Assembly: GCA_019671135.1 (NCBI GenBank)
Contig: JAHRHY010000005.1
Coordinates: 930,001-994,000 of the forward strand
From: Linnemannia hyalina
Taxonomy: Eukaryota > Mortierellomycota > Mortierellomycetes > Mortierellales > Mortierellaceae
Reading direction: 5' to 3'
DNA length: 64,000 nucleotides
The notes beneath the pieces are model-generated. The model worked only from the letters and a program-made list of their open reading frames with translations. It had not been told where the DNA came from and did no database searches. Positions 1-12,600 of this stretch are shown in pieces. Position 1 is the stretch's first letter; each line of letters begins with the position of its first letter. A program made the translations under genes and the position numbers.

Positions 1-278
1 TTTTTCCTCTCTATACTTCATCCTCTTCTCTTTTCTTCCCTTTGCTTACTTGCAAGTGAGCAACAGCCTTCGCCCTCCCACCCCGCCTCTCGATCACAAC
101 AGATATCAGCAACTAGTTAGCATTACCCTCAATTACCACCCAGCCATCATCACCCCCAAACCCCTTGAGTTACGCTCGGATCCTTTTTCTTTCTCGGCTC
201 GCTTGACAGCTGGATTTTTCTTCCACCTAAACAACCGGTCATCCCAATAACAACAACATAATCAAAGCAACGACAACA

Positions 279-2152
279 ATGTCCTCAGCAGTAGCAACCT
301 CGAGTTTGTCCACCGCGGCCATCGTCCAAGTCCTGAAGCAGCTCTTGACACGATCCAATATCGCCAAGGTCCTCGGCACCTACCTGGTCTACCTCACGCT
401 CAAGTACCGCAATACCGCATATGGTGTCCGTACTCGCACAGATCTTCCTGGTCCCATGGGCCTCCCCTTCCTCGGAAACACCTACCAGATGGTCTTGCCC
501 CGCAACGAGCTTCTCCAGCGACAAACCGCCAACCATGAGAAGTATGGTCCCATCTACACGATGACCATTCCCGGTGTTGGGCGTATTGTCAATATCTTGG
601 ATCCCGATATGATCGACCATGTGCTTCGTGTAAACTTTTGGGCGTATGAGAAGGGTCCTTTCTTGCGCACCCAACTCGGACCACTTGTCGGTGGAGGTAA
701 ATCATTACAAGGCTTTTTTTTGCATTGGTTGGTTACCTGTATCTTCACCGACACACATGCTTGTATTTTTACAGGGTACTAACACTCGTGTGCACTTCCT
801 TTTTCTGAACAGGAATCTTTGGCGCGGATGGACATCAATGGAAGTGGCAGCGCAAATTGGCCTCACACATCTTCAACGTCAAGAGCTTCAGGTCCTACAC
901 AAGCACCGTCTTTTGCAAGGAAGCCGACTTGGTCATTGACTACCTCAACACTAAGGCCGATCGCGGAGAGGTCGTGGATCTGCAGGATGTCTTCTACAAG
1001 TACACCCTGGGTATGATTATTTGTACATTTGTAATAATACTAAGGTGTCATAATGAGCAAAGCAAGGAGGCATTAGCTAATTCAATTGCATGCAATTATT
1101 TGCCGAATAGATTCGTTTGGAGAGATTGCATTCGGACAGTCATTCGGATGCCTCGACAAACCTGGAGAGGAAGTCCCCTTCGCAGCAGCATTCGACCGCC
1201 TCAATCAAACCCTTTCCGAACGATTCCTCTCACCCATGTTCAGCATCATCTCCTGGTACAAGGGCCACGTCAACACCATCAACCGCGACAGCAAGATCGT
1301 CAGCGATTTCACATACGAGATCATCCGACAGCGCCGCGAGGAAGGTCACAGTAAGGATCACAAGGACCTCATGCAGTTGTTCATGGAGGCTCAGGACGAG
1401 AACGGCGAGGCGCTCACGGACGAGATGCTCAAGGACACGATGAACAACTTTATTCTGGCTGGTCGTGACACTACAGCCCAAGCACTCTCCTGGATGTTCT
1501 ATCTGATCCACCGCGACTCCGCCGACAAGACTGTGTTGCAGAGTCTCAGAGACGAGACGGAGCAAGTTCTTCAAGGCACCCTCCCAACATACGAGTCGAC
1601 CAAGCAGCAAAAGTTTGCTGAGGCTTGCTTCTATGAGGCCCTGAGATTGTACCCCTCGGTGCCCAAGAACATAAAGACCTGTGTTGAGGACGATATCTTG
1701 CCAGGTGGTATCCCTATTTACAAGGGTGAGAGAATCGGATGGAGTTCGTATGCTATGGGCCGCAGCACGGCTGTCTGGGGACCTGATGCCAAGGAGTACA
1801 AGCCTGAGCGCTGGCTTTCTGGCGAGAAGCCTTCTCAGTCCAAGTTTGTTTCCTTCCACCTTGGACCACGCACATGGTAATTCTTGGTTCTCGGGTAAAA
1901 TTTCAATGCGTTGTGATGGTGTTTGTTGATCAATTCTCTGACAATGTTGCTTCCTCGTTTGCTTCTTACTGTTCTAGCTTGGGTCAAGCGTTCGCTACGA
2001 TTGAGGCAATCACGCTGATGTCGATGTTGGTGGAGCGCTTTGATTTCGAACTGGTGGACCCCAAGAAGGAACCCGCCTATATTCCTTCGCTGACCATGCC
2101 CATGGATTGCGGTCTCCCTGTGCGCGTTATCCGTCGCAACCCCAAAGCATAG
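279..2152 (+). CDS. Cytochrome P450 monooxygenase, CYP52/CYP704-like
   Basis: Four exons: 279-696, 813-1010, 1111-1876 and 1978-2152, giving 518 residues. The N-terminus has a hydrophobic anchor (about residues 25-45), so the enzyme is probably ER-bound. A proline-rich hinge DLPGPMGLPFLGNTY follows. The I-helix has AGRDTT (about 319-324), the K-helix has EALR, and the heme loop FHLGPRTCLGQAF spans the last intron, with the Cys ligand near 461. All the diagnostic P450 motifs are therefore present. The AGRDTT I-helix and the GADGHQW region resemble the fatty-acid/alkane omega-hydroxylase group (CYP52, CYP86, CYP704). That would mean hydroxylation of long-chain lipids with electrons from NADPH-P450 reductase, but the substrate is inferred from family only. 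Every splice site is GT-AG. Confidence 0.92.
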
Positions 2153-2360
2153 AGTTGATCTGTGATAACCTTCAATACAAATATCGTGATACATTTATTG
2201 ATGTGCTCGGACCACCTTCAGAGTGGGCGCGGTCCCCTTAAGTTTCATGCTTCCTCTTTTTTTTTCCCTCTTTCGAGCAACAAAAACAAAACGTGTACTT
2301 TTCACTCCTGTTTTACCCACACACACACAGGACTCCCCTCCCCCACACAAAGACTCAACA

Positions 2361-3533
2361 ATGCCGTCGCCAGCAACACTGCCCAGGAGTTCATGCTCAG
2401 GCTCAAGCTCCAGATTACTAACCTCGATCCGCTGCACCAGATCCTCATCCACCCTCAGGAGGACTATAGTTACAGCAAAAAAACAACCCATGGTTTTCCA
2501 ACAGTGTCGCCTCGGACACTCCTGGATCTCGGGACACCCTCACAGTCTCCTCTACAAACCCGCCACGGCTGCCAACCAAGCGTCGTCCAAGGGCGCGACA
2601 GGGTCCTGTGGCAGTAGCGGGAACAGCATCAATACAGGTGCCGGACAACCAAGCGGCAGTTCCAGCTACAATCACAACAACAGTGGCAGCAGCACGTTCC
2701 TGGATTTTGCGGGCAATAGCCGGTACCAGGCGTACACTCTTGCCCGGTTCTCGACCCTCTCGGTGGCATCTTCCTCGGCTTCATCCTCTTCATTTTCTTC
2801 TTCATCTTCGTCGCCGTCTTCGGGTCAAGCTGGTTCCTCAGGGTCTCAGGTTCCAGGATCGTCCTCGATTCGGCAAGAGCCGACAAACAACGCCTCTGAC
2901 CGCCACCATCAGGACAGAGCCCATTCAAACCCAGCAGATGCACAGTCACCCGAATCATCGTCAACATCAACAACCTCTCCCTTGAACACCGCATCATCAC
3001 TACCTACATCATTATCATCGGCATCATCCCCAACGGACAAGGTGCACGACGACACCGAGGACGCATGGGCCGTCAACGAGAGCTATTCAGGTCACGCGTC
3101 ATCATCTAGTCAGCCATCATCATCCGACGACAGCAAGGGCGACCCCTCAAGGATATCCTTCCACCAAGATGTCACCGCCTCCAATCCTAGAGACCCTGCG
3201 GCCATCGATGCCTCATGGCGCCGCACATCCGATTCTATCCCTTCGACTCCTTTCTCAAGCAACTCTGTCCTGTCTCCTTCCTCGTCCTCATCTTCGTCGT
3301 CAAGTAAAGCCGGCGGACTGGATCTGAGCTCAAGCACACTAGTCCAACAGATGCTGTTCAAGGAGCGGGCGCCACACGCCGATAGTTCCGAGGGCGACAA
3401 TGGCAGGCCAAAACAGGATCAGCAGCAGATTTCCAAAGAAGGTAATTCAAGCAACCATCGTCCAGTTGACTGGGACGATGATGACGACCACGACGATCAC
3501 ACGGAGCGGAGACTGGACCAAGCCCGAGGATGA
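2361..3533 (+). CDS. Ser-rich low-complexity protein with basic N-terminus
   Basis: Single open frame of 390 residues from the first ATG after a CT-rich leader; an in-frame ATG at 2247 is possible but lies in what looks like leader. The first 70 residues are rich in Arg, Ser and Thr with almost no acidic residues, which resembles a mitochondrial presequence. After that come long Ser tracts (around residues 135-155 and 305-325) and an acidic patch PVDWDDDDDHDD near the end. I recognise no domain. An AATAAA signal lies at about 3637. A well-formed donor at 3442 could instead splice this frame to the next gene (see findings), in which case the C-terminal acidic segment is intronic. The frame is long and open, so I believe it is coding; the function is unknown. 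Confidence 0.6.
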   Translation: MPSPATLPRSSCSGSSSRLLTSIRCTRSSSTLRRTIVTAKKQPMVFQQCRLGHSWISGHPHSLLYKPATAANQASSKGATGSCGSSGNSINTGAGQPSGSSSYNHNNSGSSTFLDFAGNSRYQAYTLARFSTLSVASSSASSSSFSSSSSSPSSGQAGSSGSQVPGSSSIRQEPTNNASDRHHQDRAHSNPADAQSPESSSTSTTSPLNTASSLPTSLSSASSPTDKVHDDTEDAWAVNESYSGHASSSSQPSSSDDSKGDPSRISFHQDVTASNPRDPAAIDASWRRTSDSIPSTPFSSNSVLSPSSSSSSSSSKAGGLDLSSSTLVQQMLFKERAPHADSSEGDNGRPKQDQQQISKEGNSSNHRPVDWDDDDDHDDHTERRLDQARG

Positions 3534-3830
3534 GATATCGATTCCCCAGCTTATATTTTTGGTGACCCACTTGGACTATCGACCATTTTTGTTATTTTTG
3601 CGACTATGCTATACGGTTCTCTCGTGCCTTTTGCAATAAAGCACTCAATTGCACAATTGGTTGGCTGCCTCTTGTAGGATATCATGCTCCATCAATATGC
3701 ATGACTATCGGACATTGACACCCATCATCTTTTCCCTCCAAAATTGCCTTTTTTCGTAACGATAGAAACCTCACCACAATCCTCTTCATCTACGGCCGAT
3801 TCAACAACCGCAAGCCCCTCTCTTGCATCC

Positions 3831-4592
3831 ATGCTGTTGAACCAATCGAGCGGCGTCGCCTCTGAGTCTCGCAAGGCTAACAAGGTTGCCCAACAACAGC
3901 AATCCAAAGCTGCGCCTGCTCAGGAGGATGAGGATCATATCTCAAAGTTGGATATTCGTGTTGGCATTGTGCGTTCGGTCACAGCACACCCGGATGCCGA
4001 GGCTTTGTATATTGAGCAAAGTAAGACACGGTTATGGCTTGGGTATTTGTCAAGCACACATTTGTCAATAAGCGAATCGTTTGTTACTTTTGTGTACCAT
4101 GGATGACTAATAATGAGAATGTTCCTATTTCTTATTTGGTAATCGATAGTTGATGTTGGGGACAAGGAGAATGGTGAAGCCATGGAGCCAAGGACGATTG
4201 TCAGCGGCTTGGTCCGTCATGTTCCTAAAGAATATCTGGAGGGCCGAGCAGTGATCGTGGTTGGGAACATGAAGCCATCAAAGCTCCGAGGAGTGATGTC
4301 CCAGGGTATGTTGTTGTGTGCGATGGAGCAGGACGACAAAGGGGAGGTGACCAAGGTTGGCCTGTTGGAACCAGCAGAGGGTAGTCAGGCGGGCGACAAA
4401 GTGACATTCGAAGGGTTTACCGATCTGGACACTATCCCTGCGGCGGTGTTGACGCCCAAGAAGAAGTGGTTTGAGAAATCTAGGATTCATTTCTCTGTGC
4501 AGGATGGGGTGGCCTATTACAAGGGTTCACCCTTCAGGACTGTTCAGGGACTGGTCCGTTGTAAGAGCATCTCCAAGGGAGATATCTCGTAA
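3831..4592 (+). CDS. tRNA-binding (EMAPII/Arc1-type) domain protein
   Basis: Two exons, 3831-4020 and 4150-4592 (intron GT-AG), 210 residues if the ATG at 3831 is the start. The domain begins at about residue 40 with KLDIRVGIVRSVTAHPDAEA and continues through GRAVIVVGNMKPSKLRG and SQGMLLCA. These are the OB-fold strands typical of the C-terminal domain of yeast Arc1p, human AIMP1/EMAPII and bacterial MetRS/TrbP. Such proteins bind the tRNA elbow without specificity and deliver tRNA to synthetases, usually in the cytosol. The conserved EMAPII tail (RTVQGLVRCKSISKGDIS) is present. No in-frame ATG exists between the preceding stops and 3831, so either this ATG is used or the frame is joined by splicing to the Ser-rich exon upstream. 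Confidence 0.85.
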
Positions 4593-5398
4593 TTTTTTGA
4601 TAGCATAAAAACATTCTAAACAATTGATATCGCCACGGAGGAAGGAGATGACGGGAGCCAGGGACTCGATTGGGTCATATGTGCATATGCGTCACATGGG
4701 AGATGGTCCGTTCTTTTTTTGTTGAGTGTGTATGCGTGTTTTCTTTCAATTTGGTTGGTTGGTTATTATCAAAGGAATGGAGGCCTTTGGATGAGAAGGG
4801 ACTAGAAAAAAGACGAAAGAGACGACAGACGAGCGGAAAAAGGCGAGCTGTGGCTGCCTGGCCCTGGAGTCTTAGACTTGACGGTGAGTGAGAGAGTGAG
4901 AGAGAGGGAAATGAAAGCCAGCCAGGCAGATGAAAAGATTTTGACTCTCAGTAAGAAATGGCGCCATCGCTCTTTGCTTGAGAAATGAGGAAAATGAGAA
5001 ACATCGCCTTGCCAATAAGTAGTCACATAGCACACCATTGACTGGTGCAACAACTCATACAAAAGAAGACCACAAACGACCTCGGTCCTCATTCCTTTCG
5101 CCCAACTCTCTCCATCACTTCCCCGTCGCTCTACTTCACTCTCTTCCTTCTTGATCTACGCCTTCTACTCTCTACTCTCTCTTACTCTCTTTACTCTCCT
5201 CACGAACACGCTCTCTTCCTTCTCCACACGCCGTAACGTCAACCCTTCGTGCACTCTATCTCTTTCCCTCTCTCACTTCTTCACCCTACTCCTCCTTTCC
5301 TTCGATATACCCTATTGATATACCCCACTCTCCTGCCTTCACCTCACCTTTCCTTTCCACCCTTGCATACACATATTCACATCCACATACCCTTCGCA
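4593..5398. other. Intergenic leader region of the F-box gene
   Basis: No credible gene. The first part is the 3' flank of the EMAPII gene and includes a GAGA-type stretch at about 4885-4912. From about 5095 to 5398 the + strand is strongly pyrimidine-rich (TCTC/CTT runs), as is usual just upstream of genes in this window. This is probably the promoter and 5' leader of the F-box gene. Confidence 0.5.
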
Positions 5399-7577
5399 AT
5401 GGCACACCGGTCTCCTTCACCATCCCCTGCCCCTATCGATCCCACTGACTTGCTGGCCCCTTCGCTGTGCCTGAACCCAGACGCAATTGCCGATCTAGCC
5501 CCTGTCCAACCTTCAGAACACAACCTTCTCCCTGCAACCTTCCCCACCCTCTCTTGGTCAGAAAAATCTTCCCTCCACCACAGCATCTCATTGGGCGAGA
5601 AGCGTCTCTGCTACCGCCACCGTCCTGATCTCAGGTCCAAGCGGGCTGCTGACGAGTTCCAGCTCGAAGAGTTACAACAGGTACATACTTTGTCCTTTTT
5701 CATTCTATCCAAGGCGTTCGTTATCGTGTGCTCCATTACTACCTTTTGCATGCTTAAATGTGCACGGTTCATCTGTACCTGTCTATCTATCTCAAAATGA
5801 CTAACAACTTTTCTTTGTGCACCCTTGGTACCATTCACAGGACATCAAGTTGCTCCCTAGCCACGATCAACAGATTATCTCGCACATCTGGTCCCTCTTC
5901 GGCTCTGCCCCAGCAAGCCATCGCCAGCTTGTCCTCAGCGGCCTCTTGACCCAATGCTGTGTCCCCCAACTCTCCTTCCTCTCCAACCACCTTCAACCAC
6001 TCCTCCGCATCGATTTCTTGACCATCCTCCCCCCAGAGATCTCCCTTCGCATCCTCTCGTACCTCGACGCCACATCTCTCTGCCACGCTGCCCAGGTCTG
6101 CAAGAGCTGGAGGCGACTCGCGGACGACGATGTGGTTTGGCACCGGATGTGCGAGCAGCACATTGGTCTCAAGTGCACAAAGTGTGGATGGGGTCTTCCT
6201 TTGCTCGAGAAGAAGAAGGTCCGTGCAAAGCGCCAGGAAGAGGGCGCCCAGATCCAAGATCGTCCTCTTCAAATCGACACATCCTCCTCTTCCCATCCAC
6301 CATCACCTTCCCCCTCAATCTCGCCATCTTCTCCCAGCTTCCCTTCCCGCCGTCGCAGTGCCTCCAGCGACATTGAGACCGACTCGCGCTCTGCCAAGCG
6401 TGCCCGCCATGGCTCTCGCTCCCCCTCTCCTTTCTACGACTTGAGCGACTACCCCGCACCCCTCTTCCAATCCCCAGTGCCACCAGTCAAGCCTGAGGGC
6501 ACGACCAAGCGACCATGGAAGGAGATCTACTCCGAGCGCCTGATTGTCGAGCGCAACTGGAGAAAGCGCAATTACAGGGTCAAGCAGTTCCGTGGACATA
6601 CCGATGGTGTGATGTGTCTTCAATTCGACGACTCTTTCCTCATCACTGGTTCCTACGACAACTCGGTCAAAGTTTGGAACATTGAGACTGGCGAGTGCCT
6701 CCGCACCCTCACCGGACATGCCCTCTGCGTTCGCGCTCTTCATTTCGACGAGGCCAAGCTCATTACCGGCTCGATGGACCGCACTCTCAAGATTTGGAAC
6801 TACCATACCGGCCAATGCATCCGTACCCTTCAAGGTCACACCGATGGCGTCGTCACCCTTGATTTCGACTCGCGCATCCTCGCCTCGGGATCCGTCGACG
6901 CCACCATCAAGATCTGGAACTTTGCTACCGGTCAGTGCTCGACCTTGAAGGGCCACAGCGACTTGGTCAACAAGGTCCAGATTTACAAGAAGGACTTTCT
7001 CTTCTCGACCAGCGATGATACCACTGTCAAGTTCTGGGACATTGCCTCCCGCACCTGTCTCCAAACCTTCACCGGTCATGTGGGTCGCGTCCAATGCCTG
7101 CAGACGTCCGGAGACGCATTGATTTCCATCCTCGCCAACCGTCGCCACGGCAAGTTTGCAGCTTTGGAGCTAGCCTCGCAGGACTCCAACAATGCCGTCG
7201 TCTCGCGTGCTCGCGCCACTTCGCCTGCATACGAGAGCTCGTCGTCTGACTCGGAGACAAGAACCACCCGCTCCATTGTCGTCACTGGTGGTTTGGACAA
7301 CACTCTCAAGATCTGGGATGCCGAAACCGGTGCTTGCCTGAACACGCTGTTTGGCCATGAGGAAGGTGTCTGGTCGCTTGCGTTTGACAAGCTCCGCATT
7401 GTATCTGGCAGTCTTGACAAGACCATCAAGGTTTGGGATACCGAGAGCGGCCAGTGCCTCTATACCCTCTCGGGTCCTGAAGGGCCAGTAACTTGCGTAG
7501 GCCTTGGCGATACCAAGGTTGTTGGTGGATCGGCCGACGGGTCCGTCTTCCTCTGGGACTATGGCGCCCGTATGTAG
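5399..7577 (+). CDS. MET30: F-box/WD40 substrate receptor of SCF ligase, MET30/sconB type
   Basis: Two exons, 5399-5680 and 5841-7577, 672 residues. The F-box is at about 155-205 (LTILPPEISLRILSYLDATS ... CKSWRRLADDDVVW). It is followed by MCEQHIGLKCTKCGWGLPLL, a signature of the Met30/sconB/Pof1 group rather than Cdc4. A Ser/Arg-rich linker leads to ERNWRKRNYRVKQFRGHTDG and seven WD40 repeats to the C-terminus. A Ser-rich insert (about residues 530-560) separates repeats five and six. In yeast and Aspergillus this protein recruits the bZIP sulfur regulator Met4/MetR to the SCF ligase for ubiquitination when sulfur is plentiful. The role here is inferred from that family. The long antisense frame at 6315-7148 is a shadow of this gene. 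Confidence 0.82.
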
Positions 7578-7828
7578 AATCATATATAGAAAAAACACAA
7601 AAACATGTAATATAACTGTAACATAGCACGCAAACCGTCGTTTATCATTGTTATGGCGCAATTGAACTTAGGAGACGAGCATTACGTTGTGAGGAGCTTG
7701 ATCCGCAACATAGATTCAATGTCATTGAGCGCACGTGACGTAAACAAGAAGAGTCCGAAAGGAAGTGGCTAGAAAAGGCGAACTCGAGAGAGACTCTGTA
7801 AGAATTCACCACTCTTTCCTCACACACC

Positions 7829-9458
7829 ATGTCTGCCATCCTCAACACCCTGACAAAGGTCGCCATCCCCATCGGAGCTGCTGTTTCCTTCTTGCAGTAC
7901 AGCATGTACGATGGTAAGAACAATACAAAAGCAAGCAAAAAGCCGACAAGATCTTTTTTCCGTTGTCTCCCTTGTTAGGTCGAGGATCTGCCTTGGCTGA
8001 ACGAGTTTCCGATCACAAAACATAATCACTGGCAACAACAGGACACTTAGCAGGAGCAACGGATACTCGGATAGCAGAAACGTCAGGCATCACCCTGAAG
8101 AAATCAACCTCCATGGGCACAAACACAGATCGGACCTTGCAGATGTGTGCTTGGCCGCATGAGTGGTAGCTGCAACGATGGCTGCGCGCTGTTGTGCTCG
8201 GAGAGGACTATCGATCGGCCGACTACTTCTTTTACCCCTCTTCGTCTTTCAGGACACTCAACGACTAGTGCCGAACAAAGCTCTTTTCGGCCCTTTGCAG
8301 TATTCACTGGAGATCAAATCACAATAGCTGCTGCACCCGTCTAACCACAGCCAACTCATCAATTGGCCACTTCTCTCTTCAATAGTCCAGGGAGGACACC
8401 GTGCTGTTATTTTCGACCGTTTGGAGGGAGTCAAGCCTACCCCCGTCGGCGAGGGCACTCACTTCTTGGTCCCCTGGTTGCAGCGCGCGATCCAGTTTGA
8501 CGTCCGCACCAAGCCCCGCAACATCTCTACAACGACTGGATCGAAGGATATGCAGATGGTCACCTTGACCCTCCGTGTCCTCCACAGACCCGAGGTCAAG
8601 AACCTCTCCCAGATCTACCAGGGACTCGGATTGGACTATGACGAGCGTGTCTTGCCCTCGATCGGAAACGAAGTCTTGAAGTCGATCGTTGCCCAGTTCG
8701 ATGCTGGTGAGCTCATCACCCAGCGTGAGCTGGTCTCTTCCAAGATCCGTGAGGACCTTGCTAAGCGCGCAAGAGAGTTCCACATCGAGCTCGAGGATGT
8801 CTCTATCGTAAGTGTCTTTTTTCGGTTTTGATGGCTTTAGTTGCTGGTGATCCGCATCTTGGTGGAGATGAACAGAATTTATTGAGTATGAAGGCAGGGT
8901 ACTAACAAAAAGAAATTGTTCGATTGTTTCAATGACTAGACTACCATGACTTTCGGTCGCGACTTCACCAACGCCGTCGAGCAGAAGCAGATCGCTCAGC
9001 AGGAGGCCGGTATGTATTGATTGCAGGGATATGCCAATTATCCTCTGTATCACTGCCAAAAAATTGGAAGACATTTTAACTGACGCATGTCATCTGTTTC
9101 TGAAACTTCTAGAGCGCGCCAAGTTCATTGTCGAGAAGGCCGAGCAGGAGAAGAACGCCGTCATTATCAGAGCTGAGGGTGAAGCGTAAGTTGAATCTAA
9201 CATGAGTACCTTAGCTTGTTATGTGTATCGAAGTTGATCATGTTGTTTACCGCTAACTAACTTTCTTCTGTGTGTCCTTTCACTAGCCACGCTGCCGAGA
9301 TTATTTCCAATTCCTTGGAGAAGGCTGGTGCTGGTTTGATTGAGCTCCGTCGTATTGAGGCTTCGAAGGACATTGCCGGTACCTTGGCCCAGGCCAAGAA
9401 CGTCACTTACCTTCCCAACCAGAAGGGCAACAACATGTTGTTGAACATCCCTGTCTAA
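7829..9458 (+). CDS. PHB1: Prohibitin-1, mitochondrial inner-membrane scaffold
   Basis: Five exons: 7829-7913, 8386-8807, 8940-9009, 9113-9185 and 9287-9458, 273 residues, the usual prohibitin-1 length. An N-terminal hydrophobic segment (about residues 8-26) is followed by [15 protein letters not shown], created exactly by joining exons 1 and 2. The SPFH/band-7 core ([31 protein letters not shown]) comes next, then the coiled coil ([20 protein letters not shown]) and the [14 protein letters not shown] tail. The protein forms ring complexes with prohibitin-2 in the inner mitochondrial membrane that stabilise respiratory subunits and restrain the m-AAA protease. Intron 1 is 472 bases, long for this window. 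An alternative AG at 8390 would break the frame; the AG at 8385 restores the conserved VQGGHR. Confidence 0.96.
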
Positions 9459-9684
9459 GTTACAACGAGCATTGGATACAAATGAACAGCAGGAAGACTA
9501 ATAAATTATCATTGAACACAATCCATCCGAGAGCTCCTCACGGCTTTGTTTTGTCATTGTTGTTTGCATGGCCTGGATCATGCTGCACGTGATCAGGTTT
9601 TCAAGGCTTACTTTATGAACAGGTCTGGGCCTTTTTGCATCTGAATCTCTTTCTTCAACAACTTATTTATCTACAACGACCGCC

Positions 9685-12600
9685 ATGGCAGTTCCAACAC
9701 TCGCACAGGTTGAAGAGGCATGTACTGGAATGTCGACCAACAGGGGGGCCAAGAATTAAGTGCCACAGCGACAATGGAGCAAGATGGTTTATTGGCATCA
9801 AGAACATAGCACACGGTTCAGCTCTCAACAGAACCCCCTCACTTCGTGGAACCGTTGGTCGCGCTTAAGAATACGACCCTTGCTGACACCTTGTCGTTTC
9901 TTATTGTTACAATGAAAAAAAATAAAAACAAATAGCTGATCCAACAATTCTACTCGAGTCAGGATGCCACGTACCAAAAGTCGGCCCAGGAATATTTGCA
10001 CAATCTTCAGAAGGAAGGGTTTGCTTGGGAGCTGGCACCTCACCTCTTGTCGACTCAGGTACGCGTCTTTGCCTAATTCATCACTGATCCTCTCTTTACT
10101 CTCTCTTCGTAGCGCATGGTGCGCGCAGATGGTTCCAGAGAATCAGCAAAGAGAGTGATGGATCTTAACGGCAATATTTTATCTACTGCTGGATTCGAAA
10201 ACTAACGCGACTGAGGTATATATATAGAGCGAGAACAGCCAATTCTTTGGTGCGCACACGTACCAGGTCAAGATTTCTCGGGATTGGTGAGTCACTTTGC
10301 TTACACTGACCTAAGTAGAATATGTTTTCAGGGCTATCCAATGTAAAAACTAAAAATACTGTGTTCGTTGTTGGCTGGTGCGATAGGAAAACGATACCAG
10401 AGGATAGGCTGGAGTGGATGCGGGAGGAACTCATTCGGTGGATTGTGCGCTTTTCGAACGGGCCAGCTTTTATCAGGACCAAGTTATGCCTCGCTGTAAG
10501 ATACTGTCAGGGATGTTTGACTAATTTGCTCCGCCCGCGATCACGGCTGCTGTCATTTGAAATTCGATCGCCAAAAGATTGACCAAAACTTCTCGTTTGT
10601 TTTTGCCATTGTAGCTGTCGGCGTATGCGATGAAGGCGGTGCCTACACATTGGTCAAACTTCATTCCAGGAATCTATCAGGATCTTCGATCGCGCGTCAA
10701 CCAGACTGTGGACGGTGTGTTTATGACACAGCAGGCGATGGAATTGGCTCTACTCGAATTTCTGACGATCCTACCTGAGGAGCTCGGACGGGTAGAAATT
10801 GAACCAGTGAGAAAGTATGAACCTTGCAGCTTTCGATCTGATTCTTGTTGGCAAGTGACGACGATAGTGCGTGGTATTAACGTGCCTTTATCGGCTTCCT
10901 GATTTTTCAACTATTGCGCAGGGTTCGGTTGTCGGCTGAGGTGACAAATGGGCTGCCAATTATCATCTCCTTAATTCAAGAGATTCTCGTCGGGAGCAAC
11001 GTTTCGTCAAAACCAAAGGCTCTTGTCTGCCTCCGGAGCTGGGTACAATACGGCATTCCATTCGAGTATGTGACACATGACATTATTCTTGCAGGTTCAA
11101 GACGCGTACCCTGACAGAGAACGACAGAGCTGACTGGTGTTCTATCCTTTTTTTTTGTTATTAACTAGTGTTATTCAGCCGATTCTTGGATTGGCGTTGA
11201 ACTCGTTGCTGGATGATAACACGTTTGACGCTGCTGCAGAGGTGTGGTCAGAAATCATGTCATCCAAGTCGGCCTCAAAACATCAGAATACTATTTGCGA
11301 GGGACTTATTCCATGCTTTGCAAGTGGATGGGCAAGAGCAAAGCACCTAGAATCTGTTCAAGGTACATACAACGCACTACAGCAAGTGTGTACAGGCGCA
11401 GAAAGTTTATTATGTCCAAGTGGGTATTAATTAAGGCTATATTTACCTTGAACTAGCTGAGAGTGAGGATATTAGCAGGAGTCTCTGCCAACTTTTGTCG
11501 ACGTTCGGAGACAATTTTTCGGACTGGATCGCAGCAAAGTTCCTTCGGCCAGACATTCAAGTGTACTTGGAGATGATGATGGGATTTGCTGGGTTCCCTG
11601 GATACTATGCGGAGGATGAGACCACCAGCGACTTGACCCTCAACTTCTGGTACATGCTCCAAGAGTCTCTCAGCGAGTTATCAGCGGAGGATCTTGAGGA
11701 CGGTGGTCGCGAGAGCCTGGATGAGGACCGACAGATCATCCTCTCGACCATTTCTTCTGCATCATTCATCACTGGTCTGGACAAACCTTCACTGCAGGCC
11801 ATCAAGGCCGCATCGATCCACGTGTACATTCAGTTGACTGAAGTTCTCAGGAGAAAACTAGAGTATCCAACACAACGCGAGTGGCTGTCATGGACGCGGG
11901 ACATTCGGCAAGAATTTTCGGGTCACCGGCAAGAGATTGCCGACACCCTGATCAACTCGTACCATGTCCTTCATGAGCAAATCTTGTCGTTGCTTATCGA
12001 TACGTGCTCTCGACAGTTGGATGGGATTCAGAAGGCTTCTTTGTCAGGGACCAATTTGGCGGAGAACGCAGAACTGGAACTGGAGCTTGTGGGATTGGAG
12101 GCAACTCTTTATTGCTTGAAGGCACTTTCTGAGGTTGTTCCACATGCCGAGAGTGTACAAATGCCTCGGTTCTTTAGCGATCAGATCTTTGGTCGCCTGC
12201 CAACCAATGTTGTCTGTCGCGCGCGTGAGACTGCATTGACTTTGATTGGTATGTTCTTATCGTTTCGATATTTCCTGAGTATGATGATTAGTGGTACTTA
12301 CCTGGAAAAACTAACGAACGGCATTGACATTCACGTAGGCTCGTATGCGGACTGGTTTAAGGTGCACCCACAGTTCTTGTTGCCCGCGCTGAACTTTGTG
12401 ATTCCAGCTCTGGAGGTGCCCCAGCTGGCGCCATATGCTGCCAAGGCCCTGAAGAACATTTGTGACACTTGCCGTGAGTCATTGGTGGAGGCTATTGACG
12501 CATTTATGACCGTGTTTGCAAACGTGGAGAAGGCTATTGACCCATCGATCAAGGGAAGCGTTGTGTACTCGATCGCCACTGTTATCCAGACTCTTCCCGT

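Noticed and set aside
50..250. 66-codon frame before the P450
   Set aside because: Starts at TTG; lies in the CT-rich leader.
1230..1859. 209-codon antisense frame inside the P450 gene
   Set aside because: Shadow of exon 3; the sense strand has all the P450 motifs.
6315..7148. 277-codon antisense frame
   Set aside because: Mirror of the WD40 repeats on the opposite strand; low-complexity translation, no family features.
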